Shown: positions 11,923 to 23,655 of the stretch, piece after piece
How positions within the stretch are numbered: the stretch's first letter is position 1
How the letters are laid out: the number at the start of each line of letters is the position of its first letter
Source: Antilocapra americana
Taxonomy: Eukaryota > Chordata > Mammalia > Artiodactyla > Antilocapridae
NCBI GenBank assembly: GCA_007570785.1
Contig: ML664183.1
Location: forward strand, 21,219,570 to 21,283,569
Length of the DNA stretch: 64,000 nt
Reading direction: 5' to 3'
Made by a program: the position numbers and the translations under genes
The notes under the pieces: model-generated
The model's input: only the letters and a program-made list of their open reading frames with translations
Told to the model about the DNA's origin: nothing
Databases searched by the model: none

Positions 11923-13127
11923 ATGAAATCTATTGTGTGCAACTCAGAATACTGATAGATATAGTCCTCTTATTCCCACAATATATTTCTTGAATTCCTT
12001 AGTAAATGCATTCCTTTTTGTTTGTTTGTTTGTTTGTTTGTTTGTTTTCCTCTACTTTTGGTTTTCTTGACCAATGGAAGCAAACAGTCAAAGTCTCTGC
12101 TGTCCAATTTATAGGCAATATACATATGTAGCTATTTAAATTAATTAAAATTAAAGAAAATAAAAAATTAATTTCTTCAGTAATATTAGTCATATTTTAA
12201 GAGCTTAATAATCACAAGTCTCTAGCAGCTATCATATTTGACAACAAAAATATAGAAATAATCTTTTTATTGCTGAAGAAACTTCTATTGTCAGCACTGC
12301 TCTGAAGCACAGACAACTTGACTAGGACATACGTGACTGCATTCAGATTAGAAAAAACTTTGTTATTAGGTTGATTGATTTTGTTAACAATTTCAAGTTA
12401 TGACCTTAATAACATGTGATATTATATTCATCCTTCACTCCGTTATTCTATTTGATTTTGCTAGCAAGGTTACAAGTGATCAAATTAGATACAGGCCTCA
12501 CTTCATTTTAGAGTAACAAAATCAAATCTCATTAGCATTCATTACCAAACACTCAAGGCTTCCTCCTCAGGAATGATATTAAACTCTATTAGTAACATTT
12601 AAAGGCTAACACTAACAGATTCATCCTTTTAGAAAAATATGTTAGGCTTACATTGGAGTATTCATGTTGGTTTCATGAGGTGGTCATTTACTATCTGTAC
12701 TTGCCTTGCATACACTTCTTTTTGCTAATTACACTCCATTTCTTATCCACCCCTTCTTTGTTGTTTTTTGTTCTTTTGTCGACCAAGGTGCTTACCTACA
12801 CTTCCCTGGCCTAGTGCTTGACTTCTGAAGCAAGTTAACAGGCTGGATTGTGCTGTAGGAATTTATTGCAAGGAGCAAAATTAAATGTAACTAGTTCATT
12901 ACAAATGCAGCTACCAGAAACAAAGTCTCCTTTGTTCCTCTTTTTGAGCCCCACCCCTAGACCTGTTCTTACTTTGTCCTTTCTAAAATTTAACTTTTAA
13001 ACTTCTTTTTCAATGTATGTCTTCCTGTAACTTTCTTTCTTTCTTTCAATTTTTCTCCTCAGATAGTCAATTGATTTATGAGAAAGTACTTATGGCTAGT
13101 GGGAGCCCTAAACATTGATGAACCCAT
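11923..13127. other. Unique stretch with a (TTTG)n run
   Basis: It holds the simple repeat annotated at 12014-12049 and a short (CTTT)n at about 13031-13048. Otherwise no repeat or exon recognised. Confidence 0.4.
12014..12049. repeat. (TTTG)n simple repeat
   Basis: Seven or so tandem TTTG units. It could be a relic of an antisense retroposon tail, but no element body is recognisable next to it. Confidence 0.9.
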
Positions 13128-13331
13128 AGTGTTAGTCACACAGTTATGTCCAGTACTTTGTGACCCCATAGACAGTAGCCTGTCAGGCTCCTCTGTCCAT
13201 GGAATTCTCCAGGCAAGAATATTGGGGTGGGTAGCCATTCCCTTCTCCAGAGGATCTTCCTGACTCAGGTATCAAACCCAGGTCTGTTGCATTGCAGGAG
13301 GATCTTTACCATCTAAGCCATCAGATGAGCC
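13128..13331 (-). mobile_element. Bov-tA SINE, antisense
   Basis: Nearly complete antisense copy: 'gttagtcacacagttatgtccagtactttgtgacccc', 'ccatggaattctccaggcaagaatattgg', 'gatcttcctgactcaggtatcaaacccaggtctgttgcattgcaggaggatctttaccatc'. Internal open frames here are SINE read-through, not genes. Confidence 0.92.
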
Positions 13332-16037
13332 CAGACTGAAATCTATTTGGGCTTGCGTTTGAAATGTCATTCCCGCTTCCTTGCCCTTTGCCATTATAGC
13401 TTCACACACTCTTAACACCAACTATTACCAGACAGGAGCATTGAATTCAGCTGCCCAGGAATGACCAGTAACCATCCTGGTACTGCCTGCTTCTGCCAAA
13501 ACATTGCTTTCATCTCCCCAAAATTGTTAACTCTTTGAAGCTAAAAGTCCCTTTGTTTGTGCTATGAGTAATGTTGGCAGAGAGAAAGGAGGAAAAGAAA
13601 CTACTGTTTTAGATAGATTTAACTTCATCAGATCTGTTGGAGATTTTAAATAAATCATGTTGTTAAAGTGGTCAGTTTGAGGAAACAGATATTTAAGTAT
13701 TATTTTCTGTATCAGCATGTGATCCAATAACTTTGTTAGACATTTGATAATATATTTTCCTGAATTATCTTTTCAGGTTATGATCATAAAACATATAAAT
13801 CACTCTAAAACCTAATGGTTTAAACTAATCAAGATTGACTGATGAAATTATAGGGCTTATTTTGTAAGTAAATTTTACCAATAGGCTTCAACTGATTCAC
13901 ACATTATGAAAAATTTGGTATGCTAACAATAATCTCACAAACTCAAAAGGGCTTAGAGTTTAATAAAATTGTCAGTGTGAACTAACACCAAGCAAGTTGA
14001 CATTTACTTTGATGGATACAAGTTAGGCATAATTATAAATGATTGCTATACTGGCAGTTAAAACTGAGGATACAGAAGACAGGTTGAGGTTTGATTTAAA
14101 TTCACATATCCGCCTACAAGGTTTACAAAAGGCATCTTCTCTTTATTTACACACATAGACTGATCTATGTCACCGTTTGAAAGTGAGTTAATAAGTGAAA
14201 AATATTGGTACATGTAAATTCAGGCAAAGTCACATCTAAAAATCTGCCCTATTACACCACTCAGCAAAAGAGAGGGGGTTTGAACTCTGTATATTAAGTA
14301 TCTGGTGGAATACAGAGTCACAGTACAAAACATGCCATGAATGTCAGCTCTTAAATATAAAAACATCTAACAGGAAAAGCCACCATTAGTCTACTCAAAT
14401 AGTGTATTTTCCTCTTCATTGTTTTACATCTGAGAAATACTACAAAAAAACAGAAGAACTTGAAACAATGAGAAATACAGCTTGCTTTTTATAGTTATAT
14501 ATTATATAAATTTAAGTAGTAACTTTCAATTTACCAGTTTTTCAGCTACATTCCACAACTTAAATTTATTTCAGAAGAGACATTAAATGCACATTCTCAA
14601 GCACAGTTTATTCTTTATAATGTCCCTGTTCCAGTCTATTTTCCAATAATTAAAATTTACTTTTTGAAATAAATAATTTAAAGCTTTCTTGTATTTATAA
14701 CTACATTTGGAATCATAGCCTAGAATGAGCATAATGGCTCATTTCTCCTGCAATTCTTTTCTTCAAAGATTAGAATGGTGCTAATCAACATATGTAGGTC
14801 CCCAAAAAATTATAAAGGAAAGACCTCAACTTTCCATCTCCCCAAAGCATGTACAGCTAAGCATCCTTGTCCCTAACACCTGTTAGCCTGCACCTCAGTG
14901 GACTTTGTCTTTAATCACCCACATCTGTAGATGCAGTGTCAACCCTCAGTGATTTTCAGTGTCATATCAAAACAAGAGCAATGTAATTAAATCTTTTAAT
15001 TATGAGTGTTTGGGGATAACTTTCATATTGTCACATGAAAACATGTTGTTTCTAGCCCTTCTTGGTCCTTCTATAAATATGTTAGATAACTATTAATAGG
15101 TCAATAATGTGCTCTTCTCACCTCTGGTTTGAAATTATATTTTGCAAAGTTATTTGCTAATTCTTTCTTGCTGTTTATATTTTTATCACTTTCAAAAAAT
15201 GCCAAGAATATGTCATGTAATTCTGGCAAAAATGTCTATGCAGAAAAAAATATTCTAAGACTATTCATACAATAAGAATACGCTGATTTCTTATGGACTC
15301 AGATTTGTAACTGTGTAAGACCCTCTTCCTATTTCTGGCAATCTGTTTCTTAACACCTGCTACTTAACACTTCATAGAAGCCAAGTCTAGACGAACTGGC
15401 ATTCTTCATAGTCTTACACATACATTACTGTCATTAAGGGTAGTAAAAACAATCAGTGTTTACTATAAGCTAACAGATTTCAATCTAGAATGAATAAGTT
15501 AATCTGCTTCAATCATACCATGAAACTAAAAACAAAGGATAAACAAGCATTAACATTTTAAATACATATTTCTCTGAGAATAGCACAACCACCTGCCTTC
15601 ACAGACGTAAATGAAACTTCTGCTTAGCAGCCCTTATATACCTAAATTCACCAATAGTTAGATATTCCACACAGTATTATTTACTAAGCCTCAGAGACCA
15701 TTATTTTCATTTAAATTCCACTAGTAGGCAAAATCTAAATGTCAAAACTTACCATAATGTTTATGAGTGGATAAATATTAGAAATCACAGCTCTTGAAAT
15801 AAATCTTAGGTAAGCCATTATTAGGGGCTTACTACTTTCAGTACCTGACATTTACTACTTTTATGTATTAGTTTTATTTTTTTCTTAAATATCCTTCTGC
15901 TTTGAAGATAATCTGTTAAGAAAAATGTGATCTTTTTTTCCTTTGAGGTTTACTTAAACATAACATCACCTTTGTAAATGATGACTTAATAAATAATATG
16001 TAAAGGTAATTGGGCTGTATCATTAATGTATTATTAA
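13332..16037. other. 2.7-kb unique stretch
   Basis: No BovB, SINE or L1 recognised and no coding pattern. AT-rich with normal-looking unique sequence. Confidence 0.45.
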
Positions 16038-16226
16038 AACCTGCATGCTGGGAAAGATTGAAGGAAAAAGGAGAAGGAGGCAGCAAAGGATGAATGCATC
16101 CTAACTCAATGGATGTGAATCTGAGCAAACTCTGGGAGATAACGGAGGACAGAGGAGCTGGTGTGCTGCAGTCCCACAGAGTTGCAAAAAAGTTTGACAT
16201 TACTCAGCAACTGAACAATATAAACA
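16038..16226 (+). mobile_element. BovB 3' end fragment
   Basis: 'atgctgggaaagattgaaggaaaaaggagaaggaggcagcaaaggatg', 'actcaatggatgtgaatctgagcaaactctgggaga' and 'gtgctgcagtcccacagagttgcaaaaaagtttgacattactcagcaactgaa' match the last ~190 bp of BovB. Strongly 5'-truncated. Confidence 0.88.
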
Positions 16227-16699
16227 ATAAAATTTGAATGAAATTCAACAGGACAAAAGTATAATTTAATTATGTGGAAAATACACGGATATTGCTACTG
16301 TATAGTTAAAAAATATATATATCATTTAACCTATGAGAATCCAAAGGAACATGATGTCTCAAAAACTTATTAGTAAATAGCTGACAAAGTCTTGGGCAGA
16401 AGGGTAATCCTAGAAATAATTTAACTTACTCTGATTATTATACTTTTATCCTAACAAGATTACGAATTTCATATTTTGAGGTTTTATTGGAATTTCAGTC
16501 TACAGGATCTCAACACAATGAAATTATTTCATCAACTGAGATTTTACCTTAAAATGACTTGTCAAACTGGTTGGTTACATTGATTATTCCCAGCTTAAGT
16601 TATCTGGATGAAGAAGTGTAGTTCATTTATATACTGTTGGATGAGACTGTGATCATTCTATTTAACAAGAAAGAAAGGCTCAGTCACCGCTCAAGCCAT
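16227..16699. other. Unique stretch, nothing recognised
   Basis: No repeat or exon recognised. Confidence 0.4.
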
Positions 16700-16710
16700 A
16701 GACTTCAGCA

Positions 16711-16947
16711 CGTGTTCGTCCTAAGTTGCTTCAGTCATGTCCAACTCCTTTGAACCCCATGGGCCGTAGCCCACCAGGCTCCTCTGTCCATGGAATTCTC
16801 CAGGCAAGAATACTGGAGTGGGTAACCATTCCCTTCTCCAGGGGATCTTCCAGATCCAGGGATCAAACTGGTATCTCTTAAGTCTCCTGTTATTGGCAGG
16901 TAGGGTTTTTTTTTTTTTTTTACCCTTAGCACCATCTGGTAAGCCTC
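16711..16947 (-). mobile_element. Bov-tA SINE, antisense, with 11-bp target-site duplication
   Basis: Antisense Bov-tA ('gttgcttcagtcatgtccaactcctttgaacccc', 'ccatggaattctccaggcaagaatactggagtgggtaacc', 'ccagggatcaaactggtatctc'). The duplication agacttcagca stands at 16700-16710 and 16948-16958. A T run of about 16 at 16906-16921 lies inside the tRNA-like head, where the family normally has a short 'attctttacc', so it is an internal expansion and not a tail. Confidence 0.95.
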
Positions 16948-16958
16948 AGACTTCAGCA

Positions 16959-17853
16959 TAGTCTCTAGTTAAATATTAGGACAGTGGTTTTCCACCAATA
17001 TTTTATGAAGCATCTATAAAGCATCTATATGGAGATAAACACTGATGGGAGAGTACCTGTGGGGAAGAACAGACTCTGGTGGAGAGAATTTATGAGAGGA
17101 TACTTCATGAAAAGTTTCAGTTTTCAGTTCAGGCTAAACTGAATGCCAATAAAAAGGGAAAGGAGTCCAAAATATTCCTACAAGCAGAATTTTCTCCTAA
17201 AAGAAGGCTTCACTTTATTTGATTTTTAAGCTTCATTTACTAGGTTCTGTTGTTTCTTTTATGTCTTTTGCAGGTATGGGTAGGTTATGCTACACCAGAC
17301 ATGAGGAGCAGAAGATAGTCCCATTATAACAGTAGAGGGAGTTTTGAGGATGAGATAGAGATATAGAAGTCAAAAGGGGGGGGGGGGGGGTCAATAGGGA
17401 GAAAGAAAAAAGGAAATTAAAAGAAGAAATATTTTAAAATAAAAATTTTCCTTTTAGAAAGTTTATGCTGTGTAATATAAATTGCCATCTCAATCTTCTT
17501 AACTTTATTAAAGTAAAATTTTCTGTTTGATACATTAGATTTGTTTTGGAAGATATAAAAAGGATGACTTAGGCTGATTATCATTCAAGCAAACTTTAAG
17601 ATAGCGGCTTGACTGCAATCATTTCACAATTAACACTTAGGAGTTGTTTCAACTTGAGGCAACTGTTGCTGATCTTTATATAACACCTTCTACTTCACCC
17701 CAACAAGACCATCAGACCACTCTTTGAATCCCAGCTGCCCAGCAGGCATGGGTATGGTATTGGGCACAGCAGCTGTCATAATCTGAAGACAGGCTAGGAA
17801 TAAATTGAAAACTGTTAGAAGACAACAGTGCTGATGGTTTAGGAGATTGAAAG
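16959..17853. other. Unique stretch with a poly-G run
   Basis: No element or exon recognised apart from the G15 tract annotated separately. Confidence 0.4.
17376..17390. repeat. Poly-G tract (G15)
   Basis: Fifteen consecutive G within purine-rich sequence. Such tracts are prone to sequencing error and G-quadruplex stacking. Confidence 0.95.
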
Positions 17854-17863
17854 AGCAATTTTG

Positions 17864-18292
17864 CTGATATTTCTACTTTTGCTATGCAGAAGCTTTAAAG
17901 GTTGATATAGTTCCACTGGTTGACTTTTGCTTTTGTTGTTTGTGCTTTTTTTCTCATATCCAAAATATTATTGCCAAGACCAATGTTAGAAAGCTTTTTT
18001 CCTGTTTTCTTCTAGGAATTTAATGATATCAAGTCTTATGTTTAAACCTTCGATTTGTTTCAGGTCAATCTTTGTGAGTGGTGTAGGATAGGGATTGAAT
18101 TTAATTTTTCCACATTTTGTCATCCTGTTTTTTCAATACCAATCATTGAAGACATTACCATTTCTCCAATGGGTATTCTTGCCTACATTGTAAATATCAG
18201 TTGATCGTATGTATGTGTGTGTGTTTTTGTGGGGGGCGGTGTTAATTCTGGGTTCTCTAGCCTGTTCCACTGGTTTATGTGTTCATTAAAGA
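17864..18292 (-). mobile_element. L1 LINE, inverted 5' part
   Basis: Antisense L1 text: 'cttttgctatgcagaagctttaaagg', 'cttttgcttttgttg', 'ttattgccaagaccaatgttagaaag', 'ttcttctaggaattta', 'ggttctctagcctgttccactggtttatgtg'. It is followed directly by L1 3' sequence in the opposite orientation. The outer duplication agcaat(t/c)ttg stands at 17854-17863 and 19128-19137 and brackets both parts, so they form one insertion with an inverted 5' segment. Confidence 0.85.
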
Positions 18293-18790
18293 AGCCTTTC
18301 TACCAATGGATAAATGGATCAAAAAGAAGGAATATTATTCAGTCATCAGAAGTAAGGCAATCCTGCCATTTTTGACAATATGGATGCACCTTGAGGACAT
18401 TTTGCCAAGTGAGGTAAGTCAGACAAAAGAGGTATGATCTCATTTCTATGTGGAATCTAAAAGAGCCAAACTCATGAAAACAGAGAGTAGAAAGGAGGTT
18501 AACAGCAGCACGGGAGTCAGAAATAGAAGAAATTTTGTTTAAGGCTATACATTTGTAACTAGTAGACATTCCTGAAGATCTAATGCATAATATAAACAAC
18601 AATACTGTATTATTAACACCAAACTGGCTAAAATACTAGATCTCAATTAATCCCACTACAAAGAAGTGATAAACGTGTGGTGCAATACAGATGTTAATAC
18701 TGTTAATACTGTGATGGTGATTATAGTACAATATATCAATGTATCAAATCAACATGTATATCATCATGTAAGCTTAAGATGTACAACATC
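18293..18790 (+). mobile_element. L1 LINE 3' end, sense part of the inverted copy
   Basis: Sense L1 ORF2 end and 3' UTR: 'aatggataaatggatcaaaaagaag', 'ggaatattattcagtcatcag', 'atggatgcaccttgaggacattttgccaagtgaggtaagtcagacaaa', 'atgtggaatctaaaa', 'gtatcaaatcaacatgtatatcatcatg'. It resumes at 19098 after a nested BovB piece. The type looks like an older L1M-like family. Confidence 0.85.
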
Positions 18791-19097
18791 AGTTCAGTTC
18801 AGTCACTCAGTTGTGTCCAACTCTTTGTGACCCCATGAACCACAGCACGCCAGGCCTCCCCATCCATTACCAACTCCCAGAGTCCACCCAAACCCATGTC
18901 CATTGAGTCAATGATGCTATCCAACCATCTCATCCTCTGTTGTCCCCTTCACCTCCTGCCCTCAATCTTTCCCAGCATCAGGGCCTTTTCAAATGAGTCA
19001 GTTCTTCGCATCAGGTGGCCAAAGTATTGGAGTTTCAGCTTCAACATCAGTCCTTCCAATGAACACCCAGGACTGATCTCCTTTAGGATGGACTGAT
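18791..19097 (-). mobile_element. BovB 3' end nested in L1
   Basis: Plus strand 'agttcagttcagtcactcagttgtgtccaactctttgtgacccc', 'cacagcacgccaggcctcc', 'tcccagcatcagggccttttcaaatgagtcagttcttcgcatcaggtggcc' is the reverse complement of a BovB 3' end (about 307 bp). 'acatca' flanks both sides (18786-18791 and 19100-19105), and the L1 tail continues correctly across the insertion. Younger than the L1. Confidence 0.92.
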
Positions 19098-19127
19098 ATA
19101 CATCAAATATATTTCAATTAACAAAAT
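19098..19127 (+). mobile_element. L1 tail remnant after nested BovB
   Basis: 'atcaaatatatttcaattaac' continues the L1 3' UTR interrupted at 18790. It is followed by the right-hand duplication at 19128-19137. Confidence 0.65.
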
Positions 19128-19143
19128 AGCAATCTTGGAGGTA

Positions 19144-19350
19144 TTTGGGTTTCCTTGTTGGCTCCGTGGTAAAGAATCATCTTCCAATGCAGGAGGCATA
19201 GGTTCAATCCCTAGCTCTAAAGATCCCCTGGAAAGATATGGTAACCCACTCCAGTATTCTTTCCTGGGAAATCCCATAGAGGAGCCTGGCAAGCTACAGT
19301 CCATGGGATCACAAAAGAGTCAAATACAACTTAGAGACTGAGCATGCATT
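19144..19350 (+). mobile_element. Bov-tA SINE
   Basis: Sense copy: 'gtttccttgttggctccgtggtaaagaatc', 'caatgcaggaggcataggttcaatccctagc', 'agatcccctggaaagatatgg', 'ggcaagctacagtccatgggatcacaaaagagtcaaatacaacttagagactgagc'. 'gaggta' stands at 19138-19143 and 19351-19356, a possible short target-site duplication. Confidence 0.92.
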
Positions 19351-19356
19351 GAGGTA

Positions 19357-21686
19357 CCCACTACAAAAGTTCAAGCAGAACTTCAGGGTGGTGTTTAAGC
19401 AAGAGCCAAGACTGTCTACAGGAGGCTCACCTCGTCTAAGTTAGAGGAGACTTTTAAGGATAATGGACATCTTCTTCATGACAGAGCAGACATAGGGACG
19501 GCAGTTGACCTGTTTCAGTTTACGCATTCATCCCATTTAAGTATATTTATCCTTTTGCACTTTCAAACTGCTTTGTTTCTTCTAATATTGCTCATTTCCA
19601 CATAAGCTCTCATTCAGAATTTCTAATTTTAAATAACTTCTTTAACTTTTTTATACTTACTTGAAGAATAATTGAAAAGGAAAATGAGAAAATTAAAACA
19701 GATTTATTTCTGCCAACATAAAATGTAGATATTTATAGCAAAGCTGGAAATGAGGGTCTCTTAAGAGTTTTCCAAAGTATGTCAGCTAGTCGCATGGGGT
19801 TTTAGATCTTTTTTTTTCCTGCAATCAATCTTCCTGGAAATAAGGAGTAGTTCAGGAGACCAGTATAATTGAGCCAGCAGAAGAAAGGAAACCTTGAAAA
19901 GGGTTAGTAATTACATGCATACTGACAAGATCGGAAGATACTGGTAAGTCACTGTGAAACAGGGATGGAGTCATTAGAAGCACCTCAGTCACAATATGCA
20001 AGATCCCATTCCCTTCAATAGATTTTGGCAATGATCTATTGACACCAGGCAAGGCAGACAAAAGTGTAGGTAATACAAATGCTATGTATTTGCCTGGGTA
20101 AGTTCAACATGGGGGGTTGATCTCAGGATGATACATTGATGAATTCCCTTGCTTTCACCAGAATAAATTTCCAGTGTAGAGATACAGGTATTTTCTACAG
20201 GTTCCCTATATATACTACATTAGCCAAGTATTTTGAGGATGTTATGCTTCCATAAATGTCAGTCCCCAAATTCTTTAATAATTTCATGGAGATTTACCAG
20301 CTACTACTTCCCTGGATAAGTATCATTAAAATTTTTCTGCTATATGGAAGCATGATGGAACAAAGAAATCTCAAGGTATGTGAATAGTTAAGGTTTGTTT
20401 ACTCTTGTAAAATTTGTAAGGTCAGGTTTTATTTCCTTCATGCTTTTGGGTTGATTGGTATTTTTACCCTAGTTATGAAATAATATATAATCTTACTTAA
20501 AATGAGGATATGTATAAAGATAATAATTACTTCAAGTTTCCTTAAATATAATTGTAAAAGGATTTCTCTACTCTTGATTGGTTAGATTCAATTTTTTAGT
20601 ATACTGACATAAGATTAAAGGCATTTAATAATTGCCTACCAAGTATATAGTCACAATTAGCTCAGTTTTAAAGGGGTCAAAGATTCTAGCATTTCATTCG
20701 TGTTAAGCTGAGACATATGTGAATGAAAGACTGCATGGGAAGGATACACTGCCAATGGCAGTGGTATGACTCAGAAGTAGAGGAGCTTCATCTTCTTTTT
20801 GCCCCCAGTGCACTGAATGGTTTTAAGGGCCTTATATGCTGCTGGTGTGGAGAGAAATGTCCCCTATTACTTATATATTCACAACTACTAATTCAGGAGA
20901 TAGAGAAAATTCTAATGCTCTTTTAAGTGGAAAGACTATAAAAATAAAACAGACCTCATTTTAGCTTCCTAAAACCACATTTAGAGCACAGAATACCTGT
21001 CCTCTAGAGCCAAAATACAAAAGGAAGAAACAAGGAGCCTCAGCTGGTGAGTAGAACTCTGTATCAAAGATAAGGCTAAATACTTTATAATCTCAACTGT
21101 GCCAAGCTTGGTAGCAAGGACAAGTCATAAGCATAGTCACATTTTTTTGCTACCCCAGCATTTCTTCTGCTTTTCATTGATAACAGAAACCTGACTCTCC
21201 TCTACTCTGTCATACTCTGACAACAAGATAAATCCAGAGGCCTGCCCTTACCAAGACAAAAATGAACACAGTAGAGAATTAGCAGAGCTTATGTAGATCC
21301 TATTCTTATTCCTGGTAATTTAAATTAGGAGGACAGTGACACAGGAACAGAAAAAGGAATAGACTTCATTCATTGAATCAGTGGTATTCCTTCATCATTG
21401 TCAATGTATTTTATTTAGAGCCATGTGGATTTACTGCAGCACTTTCACATAACAGCTTTAGTCTCAAGCATTCCTATCAATTCTGTGGGCTAATATCTTC
21501 CAAATAAGTCCCTTTATGATTAAACTGGCTAGTGTTAGTTTTGGTTAGTACTGCCATAAATCATAACTAACAGAATAAACAGAGAGTATGAGGAACACTT
21601 ACAATTATTCTTATATGTAAGAGTGGGAAAAACTAAATTGTTTAGTTTTTTTTTGCATTTGCTTCATTTCAATAATAAATTTATGA
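19357..21686. other. 2.3-kb unique stretch
   Basis: No repeat family or coding exon recognised. The few open frames have no start context or conserved motif that I can see. Confidence 0.45.
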
Positions 21687-22022
21687 CACTTGGACTGCAA
21701 GGAGATCCAACTAGTCCATCCTAAAGGAGATCAGTCCTGGGTGTTCATTGGAAGGACTGATGTTGAAGCTGAAACTCCAATACTTTGGCTACCTCATGCG
21801 AAGAGCTGACTCATTGGAAAAGATCCTGATGCTGGGAAGGATTGGGGGCAGGAGGAGAAGGGGACGACAGTGGATGAGATGGCTGGATGGCATCACTGAC
21901 TCGATGGACATGGATTTGGGTAGACTCCGGGAGTTGGTGATGGACAGTGAGGCCTGGCGTGCTGCGATTTATAGGATCGCAAAGAGTCAGCACAACTGAG
22001 CAACTGAACTGACTGACTGACT
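21687..22022 (+). mobile_element. BovB 3' end, relatively intact
   Basis: Starts 'cacttggactgcaaggagatccaactagtccatcc' and ends '..gagtcagcacaactgagcaactgaactgactgactgactgac'. It is closer to the BovB consensus than most copies here. A frame from 21748 to 21999 is the ORF2 C-terminal tail read through ('..[20 protein letters not shown]..'). The final (ACTG)n is the element's simple tail. Confidence 0.92.
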
Positions 22023-22597
22023 GACTTACCAAAGTAGCTCTCAAATATGCTGTGATCTCTGTGATAAGTAAGAAAGATCTTAGTTTCAGGTGCCACAAGC
22101 TAGTTCTAGCAAATACTTGATCATTTTGTAACAAGATCAGCAAAAAAAAACCCTTATTCCAAAGTAAACACACTTAAGATAGAGGAAATGTAAGTCAGTT
22201 GTTATAACTTGAATATAATGAGGAGTTAATAATCTGATCTCCAATGTAAGTACTGAAATATTTAAGATATGTTGAATCTCACCATTAGCTGATTATAGGC
22301 ATATTATCTACTGCAAAATCTGTAAGCCCTGTGAACCAAGGGATGTGAAACTGAAAAACATCTCCCTTGAGAATTGTGTGTTTGTGTGTAAGTTTTTGTG
22401 TGCACATTATTCTTTATACTATTTGCTAATAAACTCATGTCATACCATAATCATGTCATAATCATGACAAAAGTGAGCTCTTCTTATATCATGTATTCTT
22501 GGAAATATTTTGAAGGAGAAAACCTATGAAAAATATTATGAAGCTTTTAGCCAAGGAAAGGGACTTGAGGAACTAGAATTTTTATGTAAATACAATA
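22023..22597. other. Unique stretch with a short (TG)n patch
   Basis: A short TG-rich patch lies at about 22375-22405. No repeat family or exon recognised. Confidence 0.4.
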
Positions 22598-22608
22598 TGG
22601 TCTCTTTT

Positions 22609-22667
22609 CCAAGTCTTTGCTATTGTTAAGAATGCTGCAGTGGAAATGGAAGTGCAGATATCTCTTC
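22609..22667 (-). mobile_element. L1 LINE, short inverted 5' segment
   Basis: 'ccaagtctttgctattgttaagaatgctgcag' matches antisense L1 ('cttggctattgtgaataatgctgc'). Immediately after, from 22668, the L1 reads in sense orientation. The outer duplication tggtctc(t/a)ttt at 22598-22608 and 23645-23655 brackets both parts. Confidence 0.7.
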
Positions 22668-23127
22668 TGTCCATCAGTGAATGAATTAAGAAGATATTAT
22701 ATATATATATATATATACACACATACATACATACAGAATGGAATAGTATTCAGCCATGGGAAAGAAGGAAAAACTGCTGTTTACAACAACTTAGATGAAT
22801 CTTGAAGTCTTTATGCTAAGTGAAATACAAATACTGCATCAGATAAGAAAGACAAATATTGTATGTAGAATCCAAGAAAGCCAAATTCAGACAAACAGAG
22901 CATAGTAGTGGTAGTGTAGGGGTGGTATAAAATGGGGAGATATTGGGTCAAATGGTATAAAATTCTAATTATAGGATAAACAAGTTCTGAAGAGCTAATA
23001 TATAGCATGGTGATTATAGTTAATGACACTATATTATATACTTAGAAGTTGCTAAGAGAATAGATCTTACATGTTCTAACAACGAAAGAGAAATGGTAAT
23101 CATGTGAATAAATGAAGGAATTAGCTA

Positions 23128-23340
23128 ATATCCCCTGAGGCTTAGATGGTAAAGAGTCAGGCTGCAATGCAGGAGACCCAGATTCAATCCCTGGGCCAGG
23201 AAGATCCCCTGGAGAAGGAAATGGCAACCCACTCCAGTAATCTTGCCTGGAAAATCCCATGGATGGAGGAGCCTTGCAGGTGCAGTCCATGGGGTTGCAA
23301 AGATTCTGACACGATTGAGCGACTCCACTTTCACTTCCAT
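23128..23340 (+). mobile_element. Bov-tA SINE nested in L1 (first)
   Basis: Sense copy: 'ggcttagatggtaaagagtcaggctgcaatgcaggagacccagattcaatccctgggccaggaagatcccctggagaaggaaatggcaaccc', then 'gcagtccatggggttgcaaagattctgacacgattgagcgac'. The L1 tail continues after it. Confidence 0.92.
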
Positions 23341-23411
23341 GGCAATAATCATTTTTCAACATATATTGTATGCAAATCAACACGTTGTATACCTTAAATT
23401 TAAACACAATG

Positions 23412-23597
23412 AGTAAAGAATCTGCCTGCAATGCCAGAGACCCAGATTTGAAGCCTGGATCAGGAAGATCCATGGAGAAGGGAATGGCTATCTGCTCAAG
23501 TATTCTTGCCTGGAGCATTCCATGGACAGAGGAGCCTGGTGGGCTACAGTTCATGGAGTGGGGAAGAGTTGGACATGACTGACTAATACTTTCACAG
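23412..23597 (+). mobile_element. Bov-tA SINE nested in L1 (second), with target-site duplication
   Basis: Sense copy, slightly 5'-truncated: 'agtaaagaatctgcctgcaatgccagagacccag', 'ggaagatccatggagaagggaatggc', 'gcctggtgggctacagttcatgg', 'agttggacatgactgac'. The duplication tttaaacac(a/t)atg lies at 23399-23411 and 23598-23610, one mismatch in 13, inside L1 3' UTR text. Confidence 0.95.
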
Positions 23598-23655
23598 TTT
23601 AAACACTATGTGTCAATTACATCTCAAAAGAGCTAGAAAGAAAGTGGTCTCATTT

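Larger units (their letters stand above)
22668..23644 (+). mobile_element. L1 LINE 3' end, sense, carrying two nested SINEs
   Basis: 'gtccatcagtgaatgaat', 'gaatggaatagtattcagccatggg', 'atgctaagtgaaata', 'ggtgattatagttaatgacac', then after two SINEs 'gttgtataccttaaattt' and 'gtgtcaattacatctcaa', all L1 3' UTR text in order. A (TA)n(CA)n expansion at about 22695-22733 sits in the ORF2/3' UTR part. Two Bov-tA SINEs at 23128-23340 and 23412-23597 interrupt it. Confidence 0.85.

Noticed and set aside
23042..23554. 170-codon minus-strand open frame
   Set aside because: It runs antisense through two adjacent Bov-tA SINEs and L1 tail. The peptide text is the usual SINE read-through.
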